This document shows, piece after piece, positions 1-11,883 of a stretch of 64,000 nucleotides of DNA. Within the stretch, counting starts at the first letter, position 1. Each line of letters begins with the position of its first letter. Made by a program: the position numbers and the translations under genes. Source of the DNA: Cyathus striatus (taxonomy: Eukaryota; Basidiomycota; Agaricomycetes; Agaricales; Nidulariaceae); the NCBI GenBank assembly GCA_025738555.1, contig JAOVFP010000004.1, forward strand, positions 5,890,001 through 5,954,000, in the 5' to 3' direction. The notes under the pieces are model-generated. The model searched no databases, was not told the DNA's origin, and saw only the letters and a list, made by a program, of their open reading frames with translations.

Positions 1-1594
1 GGGATGGTGTTGTGATGCGCCGTTGCCGTTCTCGCTCTGACTGAAGCTGTTGTCGCTGCTAGCACTGGTGGATGACTCACAACTGCCGTGCAGGTCCCCG
101 GGCTCTTCACTCCCTTTTCTTTTCTCTCGGAGGAACATCGTTTTTCCTGGTGGTGTGTTATGCGCTTGCACAGTGTACTTCCTTGGGAATTCCATGCAGT
201 AGTGTCTCGTCGCGTCGCGTCGTTCTCGCCCGTAACGTCATCTCGCCAACAATAATCCCTCCTCTCTCCTTCTCTGCGTCACAACGACGACGATGCCTGT
301 TCTGTTTGCAAGAATGGCATCGGCTTCTACGCTACATCATCCAGCCCATCCTCACTTCCTCCTCCTCTACGGCGTCACGACGACGACGACGACGACGCTG
401 CAAGAACGTCATTGAAGCCACGTCATCCCGCCCTTCCTCTGCGTCGCAACGTCATTCAGCCCCCCCCCCCCCCTCACCCCCCTCACCTGTGTCCCTAACT
501 TCGATCTTCCCTACTCCTTTCGTGCCTACGAGGGCATCATTGCCATATCGCCTACCGCCGCCTCTACCACTATTCCCGTCCCTGCTCGACGTCTTCCCTC
601 CTCCCCTGCATCACAAAACGGAAGACTATAGAGTGTACATCTTTGGAGTTGGAAACGAGTTGGATATAAGAAACAGATAATTGCAAATAAGATAATAGAG
701 CTGCTTATGTATGCCATACCCAGTTAATTAGTTGGATATTAGTTTTCATATGAATATCTATGAGCCCTTCATCAAAAACATCACATGGTTACTTGTAAAA
801 GCAAGGAAAGTGCATTGTATTAATCGAAACAATCGATCAGATTTGCTTCGTTCGGACTGGTCAAGTGATTGGAAGGGATTGGATACTCTGCTTTCCGGAT
901 CTTTTTTTCTCAACTTGAAAAAAGTTCATATCTTTTGGTTTCCTCAGCAACCAAACAATACTTACGAAGACAAATAAGAACAGCCCGCCGCCTCGAAACA
1001 AATATTTTGTGACCTTTTCAGTCAGATACATAAAAGGGGGGTCTTGCAGTCAAACTAATATGGCTAGCATATGGTACCCCACCTCGGATGTTCTCAGTCT
1101 CAGATTTCGAGAGAAAATGGCTCGAATTTGGCAAATTCCTCTTTATCGCGATGGTGGCTTTATTATCAAAAAAAAAAACATTAATGTGAACTTAACTGAT
1201 TCGTTTAGTACAATACTTACGCTTCAAATACTTCCCTGTTAATATGGAGGAAAATTGCACAATAGTTACGATAATAATAATTTATTAAGTACGAGCCCGA
1301 ATGGATCACTGAGCGCTGTCTATCTTTTTCCCCAATACAATGACCCACTGTATATTTGCGTAGACTTTCCATTGCTGAAGGCTACGCTTGTAATAACAAG
1401 CCATGGAATACGCAACAATAGCACAGGAATCTCTTGGAATCTCTCCCCTCCACTGTGGTAACGTGATATTCCCAAAGTACTGAGCATCGTACGTGCCCAG
1501 TGAAGTAACATTAGTAGCGTCGTATACAGGAACTGATATGATTTGTCAGACAGAGAATAACAATACCATGAAATCTTACTATATTCTGTACTGT
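1..1594. other. Low-complexity and unassigned DNA at left edge
   Basis: The first ~700 bases are pyrimidine-rich, with a (CGA)n microsatellite near 371-398 and a C-homopolymer tract near 460-473. A 202-codon Ser/Pro/Arg-rich reading frame (72-680) crosses this tract but shows no recognisable domain and is probably a compositional by-product. From about 720 to 1594 the DNA becomes AT-rich and I see no convincing gene. It may be the flank or 3' region of a gene beyond the window. Confidence 0.5.
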
Positions 1595-2495
1595 CTAACA
1601 TGGATTTGCCGTATAGGGGAAACACCCGAAGTCCCGTTTCTTTTTGTGACGATTTAGCGTACGTATATCAGAGTAGGCGTAAAAGCAGTTACTTTTATTT
1701 ATTGGCGGTGTTAAAAATTTAAGAACACTTCCCCTGAGGTCCGCATATACTTCAGGCTTCCCGAAGGCCATGCATATCGTTGCCACCATCTTTTCCCATT
1801 CTTTAGCATGAAGTTTTCCACTTAGAAACTTGTATTCCAGATCATCATATACGCCTGCGCATGAACTATTGATCGAAGACTCTTCCGTACATATAGGGGA
1901 CAGACAGATGGCCATTTCAGATACCCCGGATTCAAGCTTCACATGAAGCTCATACCGTTCAGTTCCGGAACGGGTTCGTTGCGGGAAGAGAATTCTAGGA
2001 TCGACACGGGAGGGATTGATATATTTTCCCGAGTTGGTAAAACTAATGGCAGGATCAAGAAGCCTTTGTAATTGATTTTAAAGTCTCTATTAGAACAGAG
2101 GAATAACCTTATTATTCAATGACTCACCGATAAATGTCGTCGCTACCCCACGCTGAATATTCAAATCCGCCTTGCCCAAGGTTCTGTGTACCACTGAAAG
2201 CGATGAACTTCCCGGCGCTATATTGCAAATGTAATGTCAACTTAAGTCACTTTGTGAGCATAGACACATACCCAACTAAGGGGAGACCTTCAGCGTTAAT
2301 TTCTAACGAACCCGACTCCAGATCATTACCCCGCCGTCTATTTGACAAGGGCTCTGATGTCTTTTTCGCAGGTCTGTGGTAAGGAGAATAATGAACACCT
2401 TTTCCCTTGGATTCATTCGATGTTCGAGTCCGTTCGCATAATGTTATCTGGGTTGGACTCCTTGGAGCCGGTGTAGCAGTCGCCACCATTCTCAT
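1595..2495 (-). CDS. Unknown protein, minus strand, possibly with an in-frame stop
   Basis: Two coding blocks join on the minus strand. The first (2495 to about 2253) starts with an ATG and encodes a Thr/Ser/Arg-rich N-terminus. The second (2217 to about 2113) contains GKFIAFSGTQNLGQGG and ends at a GTGAGT donor. It joins across a short intron (acceptor near 2070) to a long block with GKYINPSRVDPRILF and a C-terminal part with several Cys. The first two blocks are separated by exactly 33 nt containing a TGA (2249-2247). This is either an unusually short GT-AG intron (2250-2218) or a nonsense codon in a continuous frame, because 33 nt keeps the frame and the skipped segment would read as a beta-strand-like LKLTLHLQY. 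No family recognised. The 3' end is uncertain and the stop at 1595 is only the end of the open frame. Confidence 0.5.
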
Positions 2496-3325
2496 AGATT
2501 ACTGTCGTCAGTAAGAAGTGAGGAACGCACCATTTTCCATTCAGTTATATTAGATCTTGGCCATTCAAATATGATGTAATGATAAGATCAATAGAAAGAA
2601 AATCAATAGTAGGCCCTATTTAGCCTGATAGATTCGTGGCTCGCAGCTTTACGTAACGGACAGGCTCCACTGCCGCCCCATGGCGAAGCTCGGGAGTGCG
2701 AACATGGCCTTACCAAGATCTCCTTCCCCACCTAGGCTATTTCTAACAACGGGTTTTACCACCATCGATGATTCGTATCTTCTTGAGGAGGAGATCTGGG
2801 AGTGGTACGAACCAGGGCTTTTCTATCCAGTGCGTATTGGCGAGGTGTTCCAGTCGTGCTACCAAGTGCTCGGAAAAATTGGATATGGATCACGTTCAAC
2901 TGCATGGCTTTGTCGTGACCTCGAGTACGTTGTCTCCATCTGTTTCCACCCCATCGGAATGGTATAAACTTGTTGTTTGTGGCAGGGAGCATAGATATGT
3001 CACGATAAAGGTTTGCGAGCAAAGTTCGGAGCCTGTACACCGCGAGCTCGCTGCATTCCGCCGTTTCGAAGGCATGAAGACATCGAATTCGGGGAGTTTG
3101 TTAATACGCACCGCATTGGATACCTTTTCTATATGTCAGAAGTCGGGCGGCGCCGAGCATCACCGCTTTGTTCACAGGCCTCTTGGGATAAGTATGGCAC
3201 AATTCGCGAAATACTATACCCCAGGGCGCCTTCCTGAATTATTCCTTAAAGTTTTTGCTTACCATCTGTTGCACGCCCTCAACTTCTTGTATACTGAAGT
3301 TGAGATGATACATGGCGGTATAAAG

Positions 3326-6300
3326 GTCTGTCTTAATATTTACATGGTGCTTTGAATGATGCTCGTCTTTTCGGTCAGACATTCCATCAGAAAAAAAGCG
3401 TGCCACATACATTGGCGTAGAAATATAATATAATAGTTAAAAATATGTTGTAAACCTCAAAAATATGTTATATTGACAACAAGTATTGTGAACTACTAGT
3501 ATGGAACCTCAGAAATACCAACCCAGCAATAGTTACCAACATTGTATAACATCATTCCCACGGAATCCAGTACAATACTTATGAGCCATACAAGGCTCAC
3601 AAGGCAATACATTTGGTTTATTTGAAAGGATTCATTACATTTCCCATAGATTTGATTTTTATTGATTCAGTTACGGTATTGATTTCAATTCGGACACAGT
3701 ATTGATTCCGTTTATTGAATGATTTCGCACTTTGGATAATAGATCGCAATCTAATACAATACTCTTACATCAAAATCTTAGAAAACAAGTCAACGTACGG
3801 CGAGCGGAAAGAGTGTTGCTTATTGGTACTTATTAGCTCACACCAGCTCACTTAATTCAAACCAATGCTAACTAAAAACCAACGACATCGCGCAACAACC
3901 ATAAATAGTACCAAAGTCATACAGCTCGGTAGTTACACGATGAGGGAATGGAAATGAAGACACAGACAAAGATATGGCGAAGTTGGAGATAAGAATAAGT
4001 GCACTAGAAAAAGTTCAAAACTCGAGTCGAGGTGCCTAGACAGAAAAAGAACTATAACAGGACAGCGTCAACAGGGGAAGGAGACGGTGGAAGAGCAATA
4101 TGGAGTTGGGTGGAAAGGCCACCTAGATACAACTCCGGTGGATAAGACAATGAAAACGCTGACACTGAACAAATAATACAGTTAGCGTATAACAGGCTTC
4201 CTCAGGACCATGTTCTACGTACCGCGTACCGTCAATCGATAACCAATGTACACCCAGGCACGTAACCACTCGCTCTCTACATCAGCCATTACACCACAGT
4301 AGCAGTGAACCCTAGAACTAAAATAAGGTAGGCGCAAAAAGACTCACCCTCACAGAAGGAATGTCATCCAACATCTATACCTGGGGGGAAACTTAGTCCC
4401 GACCCCGCCCTGTGTACTTCGTACTCCATGACTCGCGCTGAGTCCGAGAATGGAAGCAAAAAGAGAGAAAGAAAAGAGATAAACGATGAATAAGCCCTCG
4501 AACTCTCTGGAGTGAGCCCAAAGAAGAACCATAGCGTGTAGACAACGCACTGTGGAGGGATGACTATTGCCACGCATGTATGTGTTTTGTCCGCCCTGGA
4601 TTGTTCACAAACCCATGGTGCAAGCTCAAACCATAAAAGATACAAACGAAGAACCAAAAAAAAAGAAAACCGTAAGCTAGAGTGTTAGAACACATACCAG
4701 GAGCGCGCACATGCAGTGGCGCAGTCTCGAGAACACCACTTCCCAGTGGTAGGAATTCATTTGCGTAGGCGTGTCCAGGAACTAGGGCTTGAAATACAGA
4801 TGCTGGTGAGGGGTAGGTCTGCTTCAGTATCAGATTGAAGCAGAATATTGCCTAGGGAGAAACGTGGCATTCCAAAAGGATGGGAACATTGCTAGCTAAC
4901 TTCAGCATGGCTGGGAAGATAGGATACACACTGAACAGTAGAAGAGGGAGAGAGGGGGCGGGAGGGATGGAGGGAGGAAGGGAAGATGATGGGGGGAAGG
5001 AAGGAAGAGTCGGGCAAGAGATGCTCGACTCCCACAAACTGTTCATGGTGCATGGGCCAAGCGCAATCGTTGTCGCGTCGCGTCCAAGTACACATAATCA
5101 TTACGTAATTTAAACAGCGTCACGTTCAAACCTTTTTCAAACCATGGCTCAAACGCTCACCTCAGGGCGCCCATCTCCAAGCGCCCTCCGCTTGCCCTAT
5201 ACATCTCTCTCTTCACCACATCTTTCCATCCCCTCGCTATCAACCACTTCCAAATGCTTTAATTGTGCATTATTAACACTCAATCAATAAAACCCATGCT
5301 AAAGTAGTGAAGAAAAGCCCAATATCGCACTAAGTTGGCCAGCTCAGTCAAAGCTCAGTCCCGACCAAATCCCTTTATACATATTGTTCTATGACTCAAA
5401 CGACAGTTCAGCCTCTCTTAAATATTACATCTGTTTTAATGTCTTGGACATTCAAGCTAATTTACATTGTAGAACTATTCCTCGTTAAGTGAGATGACTT
5501 ATAAGCACTCTCGATCATTTATTTTATAAAACATGTGTTATTCCCAACTAAACAACAGATTATAATCGTCCTTTCAGTATTATTTCTATTCTTACTCTTA
5601 TCTGATCTTACACCATATCAGAACATTTTTTTGTCATATCACTCTCAAAAATCTGTCAAAACAAACCCACTGGAACCTGTTCCCTCTCCTCTCTTCGAGA
5701 CCACAGGCCAATTTTTAACAAGTGCAAATAAGTATGTGTGTTGGAGAGGATTCTTAATTCTACGTATTGTTCTTAAGTACTCTGTGATTTTATACACCCT
5801 GTAACTTGGTCTCAAGTTATATAGCTGATTTATGCACTCTTAAACTCGCTCTTACAGTCCCCAGCTCGTTGCTACAATCCCTGTCTCATTCCCACAGCCC
5901 CCAGCTCATTCTACAATCTTCAGCTTGTTCCTACAGTTTCTAGCTCGTTGTTACAGTCTCTTTTTCGATCCTACAGTCTATAGGTTGTCCCTACCGTTCT
6001 CAGGTTGTTCTTACACTTCTAAGGTTGTTCCTACAGTCCCTGTTTCATTGCTATTGTCTCTAGCTCTTTCATACAGTTCTTAGCTGGTTCTTATACTTTT
6101 CAGCTCGTTCCTACAGTCCCTGTCTCATGCCATTGTCTCTAGCTTGTTCATACAGTCCCCAGCATGTTCCTACACTTCTCAGCTTGTTCCTAAAGTCCCC
6201 GTCTCGTTTCTAATGTCCCTAGCTCATTCGTACATTCATCAGCCTGTTCCTACAGATCTACGCTCGTTTCTACAGTGCCTGTCTCGTTGCCACTGTCCCT

Positions 6301-7548
6301 AGCTCGTCCATATAGTTCTCATTTGCTCATACTTGGATGAATTTGTTGAAGGGAAATGGTCATGTATTATTTAGTTATACTCATACTTGATTTGTCTCTA
6401 AAATACGGTTGAATGTAGCCTTCAACGCGCTATACCTAGGACCTACACTATCTAGATCATGGCTTGTAAGTTATCTCGAATCATTACGACTCACACCATC
6501 AAGGACATGACATCTCTCTCCTCAATTTATCTATGAAGTCAAGCTTCAAATTATGTAAGGGGCTAGTTAAGCCCATATGAATGGCGCCAGGAGACGAAAG
6601 GAATTCATGTTCACCTTCTGTACCAGGTAATGTCACACGCATAGTTCTTTACATGCTAAAAATTCGTCCTCCCCTGTGCACCAGTCCCATGATGTCATTT
6701 CACTACATTTACTTTCACTGAATATCTCTCTCTATGCATTATTCGTTACTAACCCATTCCCATCCCCTAGTTGATATCTTTTTCCATTGTTTGATTTTTT
6801 CTCATAGATGTTTTTGCTACGAAGGGTTTTGATTTAGTTTTGATGCACCCAAGCTTCTTTAAAATACTTATATTACGCACTCCGACGTAACAGGTTGATA
6901 AATTGTCAACGAAACGTGCAGATTGCATAGCGCAACACATCCTTGAACGCGTCGCAGACCCGCAATTGAGCCGTGAAGCTGTTTGGCAGAGCTGTCTTCG
7001 GTAAAGAAACGTATTACGTGATGTATATTTTGAACCGTCATTTTTATAAGTAATATTAACCAAATATGCTATTGTGTATTCTTCAAGCCCTAAAAGCTGT
7101 ATAAACTTGACAAATTATTCATCTACTTTGTATAAAGTAATGCTAATTCCAAATTGTGGTCAATGTATCTGCTAGGTGTCTATTAATTCTTGCTTACTGG
7201 ATAATTATTGAAAGACATTTTGATTGGATTATAATAATCACATAATATTATATTGTGCAACATTTATTCTAGAGATCTTGTGTTAGATTGTGGAAATATT
7301 GTATGAATGCTGAAATAATTGTGAGTACATTGTATGACTTAATAATAATTGTGTAGAATTGTAATGGTCAGTAACTATTGTATTGATATTGCAAGCGCGC
7401 ACAAGTATTGTAACATATTATGTGCGAAATGCAATAATTTCGGCAAGTTCCGTGACCAGCAATCGAATACACGTCATCTGCTTTTTTTCTGATGTCAGTC
7501 ACGAAATATTCATCTAGACCTCGAAGACGATTTTGATCTCCTATCAAA
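3326..7548. other. 4.2-kb interruption within the kinase gene
   Basis: This segment lies between the catalytic loop and the DFG region. It opens with GTCTGT, which could serve as a donor. The sequence is AT-rich at both ends (3330-3800 and 7070-7440) and more GC-balanced between 4000 and 5130. I found no long domain-bearing frame, no clear terminal inverted repeats and no transposase. A 20-bp minisatellite occupies 5845-6322. The short frames present are not supported. It may be a decayed insertion whose ends are no longer legible. Confidence 0.5.
5845..6322 (+). repeat. 20-bp minisatellite, ~24 units, with 80-bp higher-order period
   Basis: About 24 head-to-tail units follow the pattern CTCGTTCCTACAGTCCCNAG; a few are 19 bp. 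Units ending in CTGT or CCGT in place of CTAG or CAG recur every fourth unit (units 10, 14, 18 and 22, and also unit 2; unit 6 ends CTTT). The unit after each is also similar, reading TTGCYATTGTCTCTAG or alike. The array is thus a higher-order repeat of four units (about 80 bp). Units have diverged, so the array is not recent. Confidence 0.9.
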
Positions 7549-8211
7549 TTGCCTAAGAAAGCTGGACGTCCAATTCTATGTGACTTTGGAGAGGCTCGCT
7601 TTGGACAAAGCACGTACACAGATATCATCCAGCCTTATCAGTACCGAGCGCCAGAAGTTATACTGGGCATTCCATGGTCATACAGCGTGGACATATGGAA
7701 TGTTGGCGTGTTAGTAAGAATGCTTTACTAATACCTAAAGGCTTACTGTTCATAGTGGCTTTAGATGTGGCACATCTTCGAAGGGAAGCAAATGTTCACC
7801 GCTAAAAACCCACAGAGAGAAGACGAAGATAGCTCTCCCCACCACTTGGCCCAAATGGTTTCACTGATAGGTGGTCCACCCGTGGAATTTCTCCGATGCT
7901 CAGTTACCAAGACCCCCGAGGAGTATTTCGATAACGAAGGGAACTGGAAGCGTTCAGATGATGTCCCTATTTCTACCGAGATGTCTCTTGAAGCTTCTGA
8001 AGAACGCCTGGAGGGAGAGAAGAAGATAGATTTCTTGCGATTTTTGAGGAAAATGATACAATGGGAGCCGAAGAAGCGGTCTACTGCGAATGAGCTACTG
8101 GAATGAGCTACTGGAGGATCCTTGGATTCACTAATCTTCATATCAACCCCCCTTTCTATTCCAATCTTTATACATAATATATAAATTCTTATATATTTTC
8201 CGCAACAAATC

Positions 8212-9969
8212 TTACAGGATATTCAGCGCCTTCTCAACCTCCCCTTCAACAGGATGCGTCTCCGTCCACCCAAACTTCTCATTAAAATCATTCAAAAACC
8301 TCTCAAACCATCTATTCAACGCCTCCTTATCGTCGCTTCTAAAGTGCTCATACCCAGGTGCGCGGAAACAGGCCAATCTTCCCATCTCATTAGATTGCTG
8401 AAGGACAGTGTTGGCGAGTGGTCGGCGTATCTTCGTATATGCTTCAGTTACGCGGTGCATTTGGATGTTTTCTTTTATCGCTTTTCTGACGAGGTGAGCG
8501 AGAGTGTATGCATCCTGATTACAAGTTTTTCAGTACGGTATTGGTATAAGGTATGTGTGAAATTAACCTCTACGGCTTGACCAGCTCCAGATCCCAAATT
8601 CGGCGTCATAGCATGAGCCTACAAACATCATTATCAACAAGCAAGCAAAGTACACTGGCAGAAATGAACGAACCGCATCTCCGAGAAGAACAACTCGTCC
8701 AATTGCAACTTTCTCCAGGACATTCAAATACTCAACCGTCCACTTCGAACAAGAGTCTATATTCTACATGGTAACACCTATGAGCCAATATCACGTATAA
8801 CGAATAAAGAAAGCAGCTGACCTTAACCAGCTCGCGATGTTCCGCAGACCATCCATCAAAGATAGACAAAATATGCTCTTTGGTCGTTTCTTGAACAGTG
8901 GGACCTTCGAATCGAGTACCTTTTTTGCTGTAGTCTGTAACGAGAGCTGCCATGTTGATGTATCTGCCTTGCATGATTGGATATGTAACACAGTACTACA
9001 AAAGATTGTCAGATCAAATTCGTGGATATGTAGCTGAAGGGTTACTTTTCCATCTCCAACATACTTTATAAACATAGTTAATATCAGCAAATCATAAAAG
9101 TGAAAATAACACACCAATACAGGCTTATGCAATGACAAATGGTCCGGGAACGCCTCCCTAACCTTTTCCGCATTAATAAGACTACGGTACATAATGGTAC
9201 CGTCCCAGACGGGATATATCGATTCTCGCTCATCGGGGAATCGCTTCTCTATAAGCTCAGCCCGGATATGTGACCTGATACCGTCAGCAGCGATGAGTAA
9301 ATCGCACGGCTGAGAGTCTTGTCCTTCGAAGTTGAGAATCACTTTGTCGTCTGATTCATCATAGGACGTAAGACGGTGGGAGAGGTGGACTTCTACTGAG
9401 GGAGGTAATGATTCGAGCAATGACTTTTGAACTACTGCTCTGTGAAAATGTGTTGGTGCGCCTAGGTGATTTCGTTGAGTTTCAAGGTTACAGACACAAG
9501 AACTGAACTACATACCATCTCGATAGAATTCAAGGACATCAGCACTGTTTTCTTCATCGCCCTTTCGTACAGTCCAGACCAGTGCTAATATATCAGTGAG
9601 TAAGCTTTAGAACTAAGAAGTAATGAAACACGTACTTCGCTCGTTATCTGGTTTCTTATGTAGATGCTTCTCAAGAGCATCGGATACACCAAGACGTTGA
9701 AAGATGGCCCAGGTGCGCGGCCAAAAGACAATACCAGCCCCAATTTCCTTGATCTCGTGTGTCTGCTCGTACACATCAACTTTGATTTCTCCCTCTGGAA
9801 CGAGTTTCGCGAGCGCAACTGCGAATGCTAGTCCACCAATTCCTGCGCCACTGTAGAAAATATCAGCTTAAAATACTTGAGTGAAGAATCACTAGAAAAC
9901 TTACATGATCGCGACGCGTGTGACGTGCTTAGCCTGGTTGTCATTGCTGAATGGTTCAGTTGCAGACAT
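8212..9969 (-). CDS. FAD-dependent monooxygenase, salicylate-hydroxylase-like, copy 1
   Basis: Predicted class A flavoprotein monooxygenase, which uses FAD, NAD(P)H and O2 to hydroxylate an aromatic or related substrate; the substrate is unknown. Start ATG at 9969 (MSATEPFSNDN...RVAI), first intron 9904-9851, then the Rossmann motif GAGIGGLAFAVALAK and the acidic end of strand 2 in DVYEQ. GAGIVFWPRTW follows, then the DG motif LLIAADGIRSHIRAE, the fold segment YPIMQGRYINMAALV, and the second FAD motif GRVVLLGDA. That is spliced to AHAMTPNLGSGAGQAVE and DAYTLAHLVRKA. It ends HPVEGEVEKALNIL, stop at 8214-8212. At least eight short introns are needed and no lesion was seen. It is the only one of the four copies on the minus strand. 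Length about 430 residues, usual for the family. Confidence 0.9.
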
Positions 9970-10035
9970 TGTTTTCTCTAGTGCGATTGTGAGGTTTATG
10001 TTCTCGATTATATCGACATCTTTCGAGTATACGGG

Positions 10036-10043
10036 TTTATATA
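10036..10043 (-). promoter_or_regulatory. TATA box of monooxygenase copy 1
   Basis: On the minus strand this reads TATATAAA, 67 bp upstream of the ATG at 9969, within the normal range for fungal TATA promoters. The other three monooxygenase copies have a TATA element in the equivalent position. Confidence 0.6.
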
Positions 10044-10343
10044 CTCCCTCGAGGACACGGATATTACGCGCCTTTATCATGTAATCACTGGTCTACGCAT
10101 AATGATAATTGAACCATCGGTGCCATTGCAACCGTAAGTTCGCTTGGTTTTGTACTGAATGGTATACATCGCTGGTCCATCAGCTTGTAATCACTAGTAG
10201 CTATCGGCTGGATTGTAGCCGTGTTCCATTGGACTGTGGGAGATAATGAGTCTTGGGCAAATTACAGCGAACGAGAGCATGGGTGATAGAAGCAAGGCGG
10301 AAAGCGAACCGTGTTGGTTAGTCAACGGATGGGTTGCCGAGAC

Positions 10344-10834
10344 TACAGATGATCACCACTCCTTTGTACACCGAAATTTAATTTGACTATATCTTTATCA
10401 ATTTCTCGTTTCTTCAAACATAATTTGGCAAGTATATTTTCCAACAAGAGAACTACCTTATTATAAATTTTGGCAATACTAGGACGTGAACTGAGTGAGC
10501 AATGTATGTTTTAATCGTTTTGAGGCAAATTCGGCAACCACTATTCAGTTGTACAGGGTCACAGTTTCGGGCCCCAATTCGGAGATCTGTCACATAAAAC
10601 GTGACACGATGCAGATTAGCACGCTTCAGGACCATCAAAATTCAAGAAAACACACAAAATTCAACATCACACATCTCTACATTGAGAAATAGAAAGATAA
10701 AGTACATAATATAATAGAACAGACCATGTATTATGTAGATATTGAATTTTTTCGTTATTTTATGTGATTCTTTGCGGTAAAAATGCCATTGTACAAGTGA
10801 CTAGTGGTGTACAAAGGAGTGGTAATCATCTGTA
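10344..10834. mobile_element. MITE-like element with 29-bp TIRs and TA target sites
   Basis: Left end 10344-10372 and right end 10806-10834 are inverted copies with one mismatch; the inner part reads ACTCCTTTGTACACC. If the outermost TA is taken as the duplicated target, the element is 10346-10832 (487 bp) starting CAGATGAT, which fits a Tc1/mariner-type non-autonomous element. The interior is AT-rich without a transposase. It sits about 300 bp upstream of the monooxygenase 1 TATA box. Confidence 0.7.
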
Positions 10835-11883
10835 CGTGTAGGTTTCCCTTGGCTTTTTACCTAAAGAGTAAGTAAGTAATTTTTAATATTTTTTTTTCGC
10901 TGTTCTTCTACAAATTTTACCATTTTTCTTTTCCTTTCGTCGCATGAGAAATGTTTAAAGCACCGAGATACCCGATTGCGTGGCACGGTGGCAGCAGGTG
11001 GCGTTTGTGAGATCTTTCGTGCGGCGAAGCGCTCAAGCGCTCACCGTGAGAATTCCGGTCCGAGATATTTGATGGACGAAATTTTCTCACTTCGTCCACT
11101 TACGTTCACTCTGTCACTTACCTCCATCTACAGACGAGTCGTCGCAGGACATTCTGCTACTTTGCGAGCATATTCTAAGGGCTATAAGACTTATCTGAAT
11201 ACTATGAACATGGAATTTTGAAAATACCTTGCGGAAACTGTAATACTACTTAACAGTATTACTTACACGATTCTAAGTATTTCTCGAAGAATCTGTCATC
11301 ACTTCGTGAAAGTGGACACTATATTCAGCGTATGTAACGTTTTACAACTCATTTAACCTTCAATATTTCACAAACTGATTGGTAGATATAGCCAAAAATG
11401 ACAATCTCTTATCTGAACACCGTTTATTAGAAGCATCTCCGCCAGCACTTCGCCGACCGAAGTAACGTTCAAGAAGGCGACTTTTCTCCCTCCGGTTCTT
11501 CCTCGCAAGACCTCATGCGAAAAATATATTATTGTCCTATCGGACAAGTTTCTCCGCGGCATAATTACAAACTTGATCCGCTACTATTAACACACATATC
11601 GTCATAGAATGATGCGGTTTCACGTCCCCTAACTAACGGTACGAATGACATATCGCGTTCTATCATCAGACTCGGACTGCAGGCATCGGGATATGAGCTC
11701 CACTCTGTCCCACGGTCATTCTGCTATTTTGTCACTCCGCAGGGCCCCCGGCCCCCTCTTCCCTTCCGAGCCCTCTTCGTGCTCTGGACCACTGGCCCCA
11801 ACTACAGACGTTGATTCCTGTACGTCCCTTGTTCTCGTCTCCGCATCTTATAATGTTGACTTGACTTAAAAGGGCGAAGAGGG
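10835..11883. other. Intergenic region between monooxygenase 1 and F-box gene
   Basis: No domain-bearing frame is seen on either strand. The stretch contains AT-rich runs near 10880-10920 and short frames without support. The last 200 bp are the 5' region of the F-box gene; no clear TATA box was found. Confidence 0.4.

Larger units (their letters stand above)
2680..8106 (+). pseudogene. SRPK-like protein kinase, interrupted and catalytically altered
   Basis: The N-lobe lies in two exons (2680-2924 and 2986 to about 3325; intron 2925-2985). It shows the family start EEEIWEWYEPGLFYPVRIGEVF, the glycine loop GKIGYGSRSTAWL and the VAIK-like lysine in YVTIKVCE. The C-lobe resumes at about 7549 with GRPILCDFGEARFG (DFG), RAPEVILGIPWSYSVDIWNVG (APE region) and, after an intron at 7714-7764, MWHIFEGKQMF through WEPKKRSTANELLE. 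Order and spacing match basidiomycete SRPK-type kinases. Three defects are visible. The catalytic loop reads IHGGIK where the family has H-x-D-x-K, so the catalytic Asp is lost. About 4.2 kb separates the lobes where a short intron is expected. A 13-bp tandem duplication near 8089 gives a premature stop. It is either a pseudokinase gene with a very long intron or, more likely, a pseudogene. Confidence 0.75.

Noticed and set aside
72..680. 202-codon open frame rich in Ser, Pro and Arg
   Set aside because: It overlaps a microsatellite and a poly-C tract, has no domain or splice context, and its openness follows from the pyrimidine-rich composition.
3440..7430. Possible terminal repeats around the kinase gap (ACAAGTATTGT at both sides)
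   Set aside because: The match is an 11-bp direct repeat in AT-rich DNA with many similar ATTGT words. No inverted ends or target duplication could be defined.
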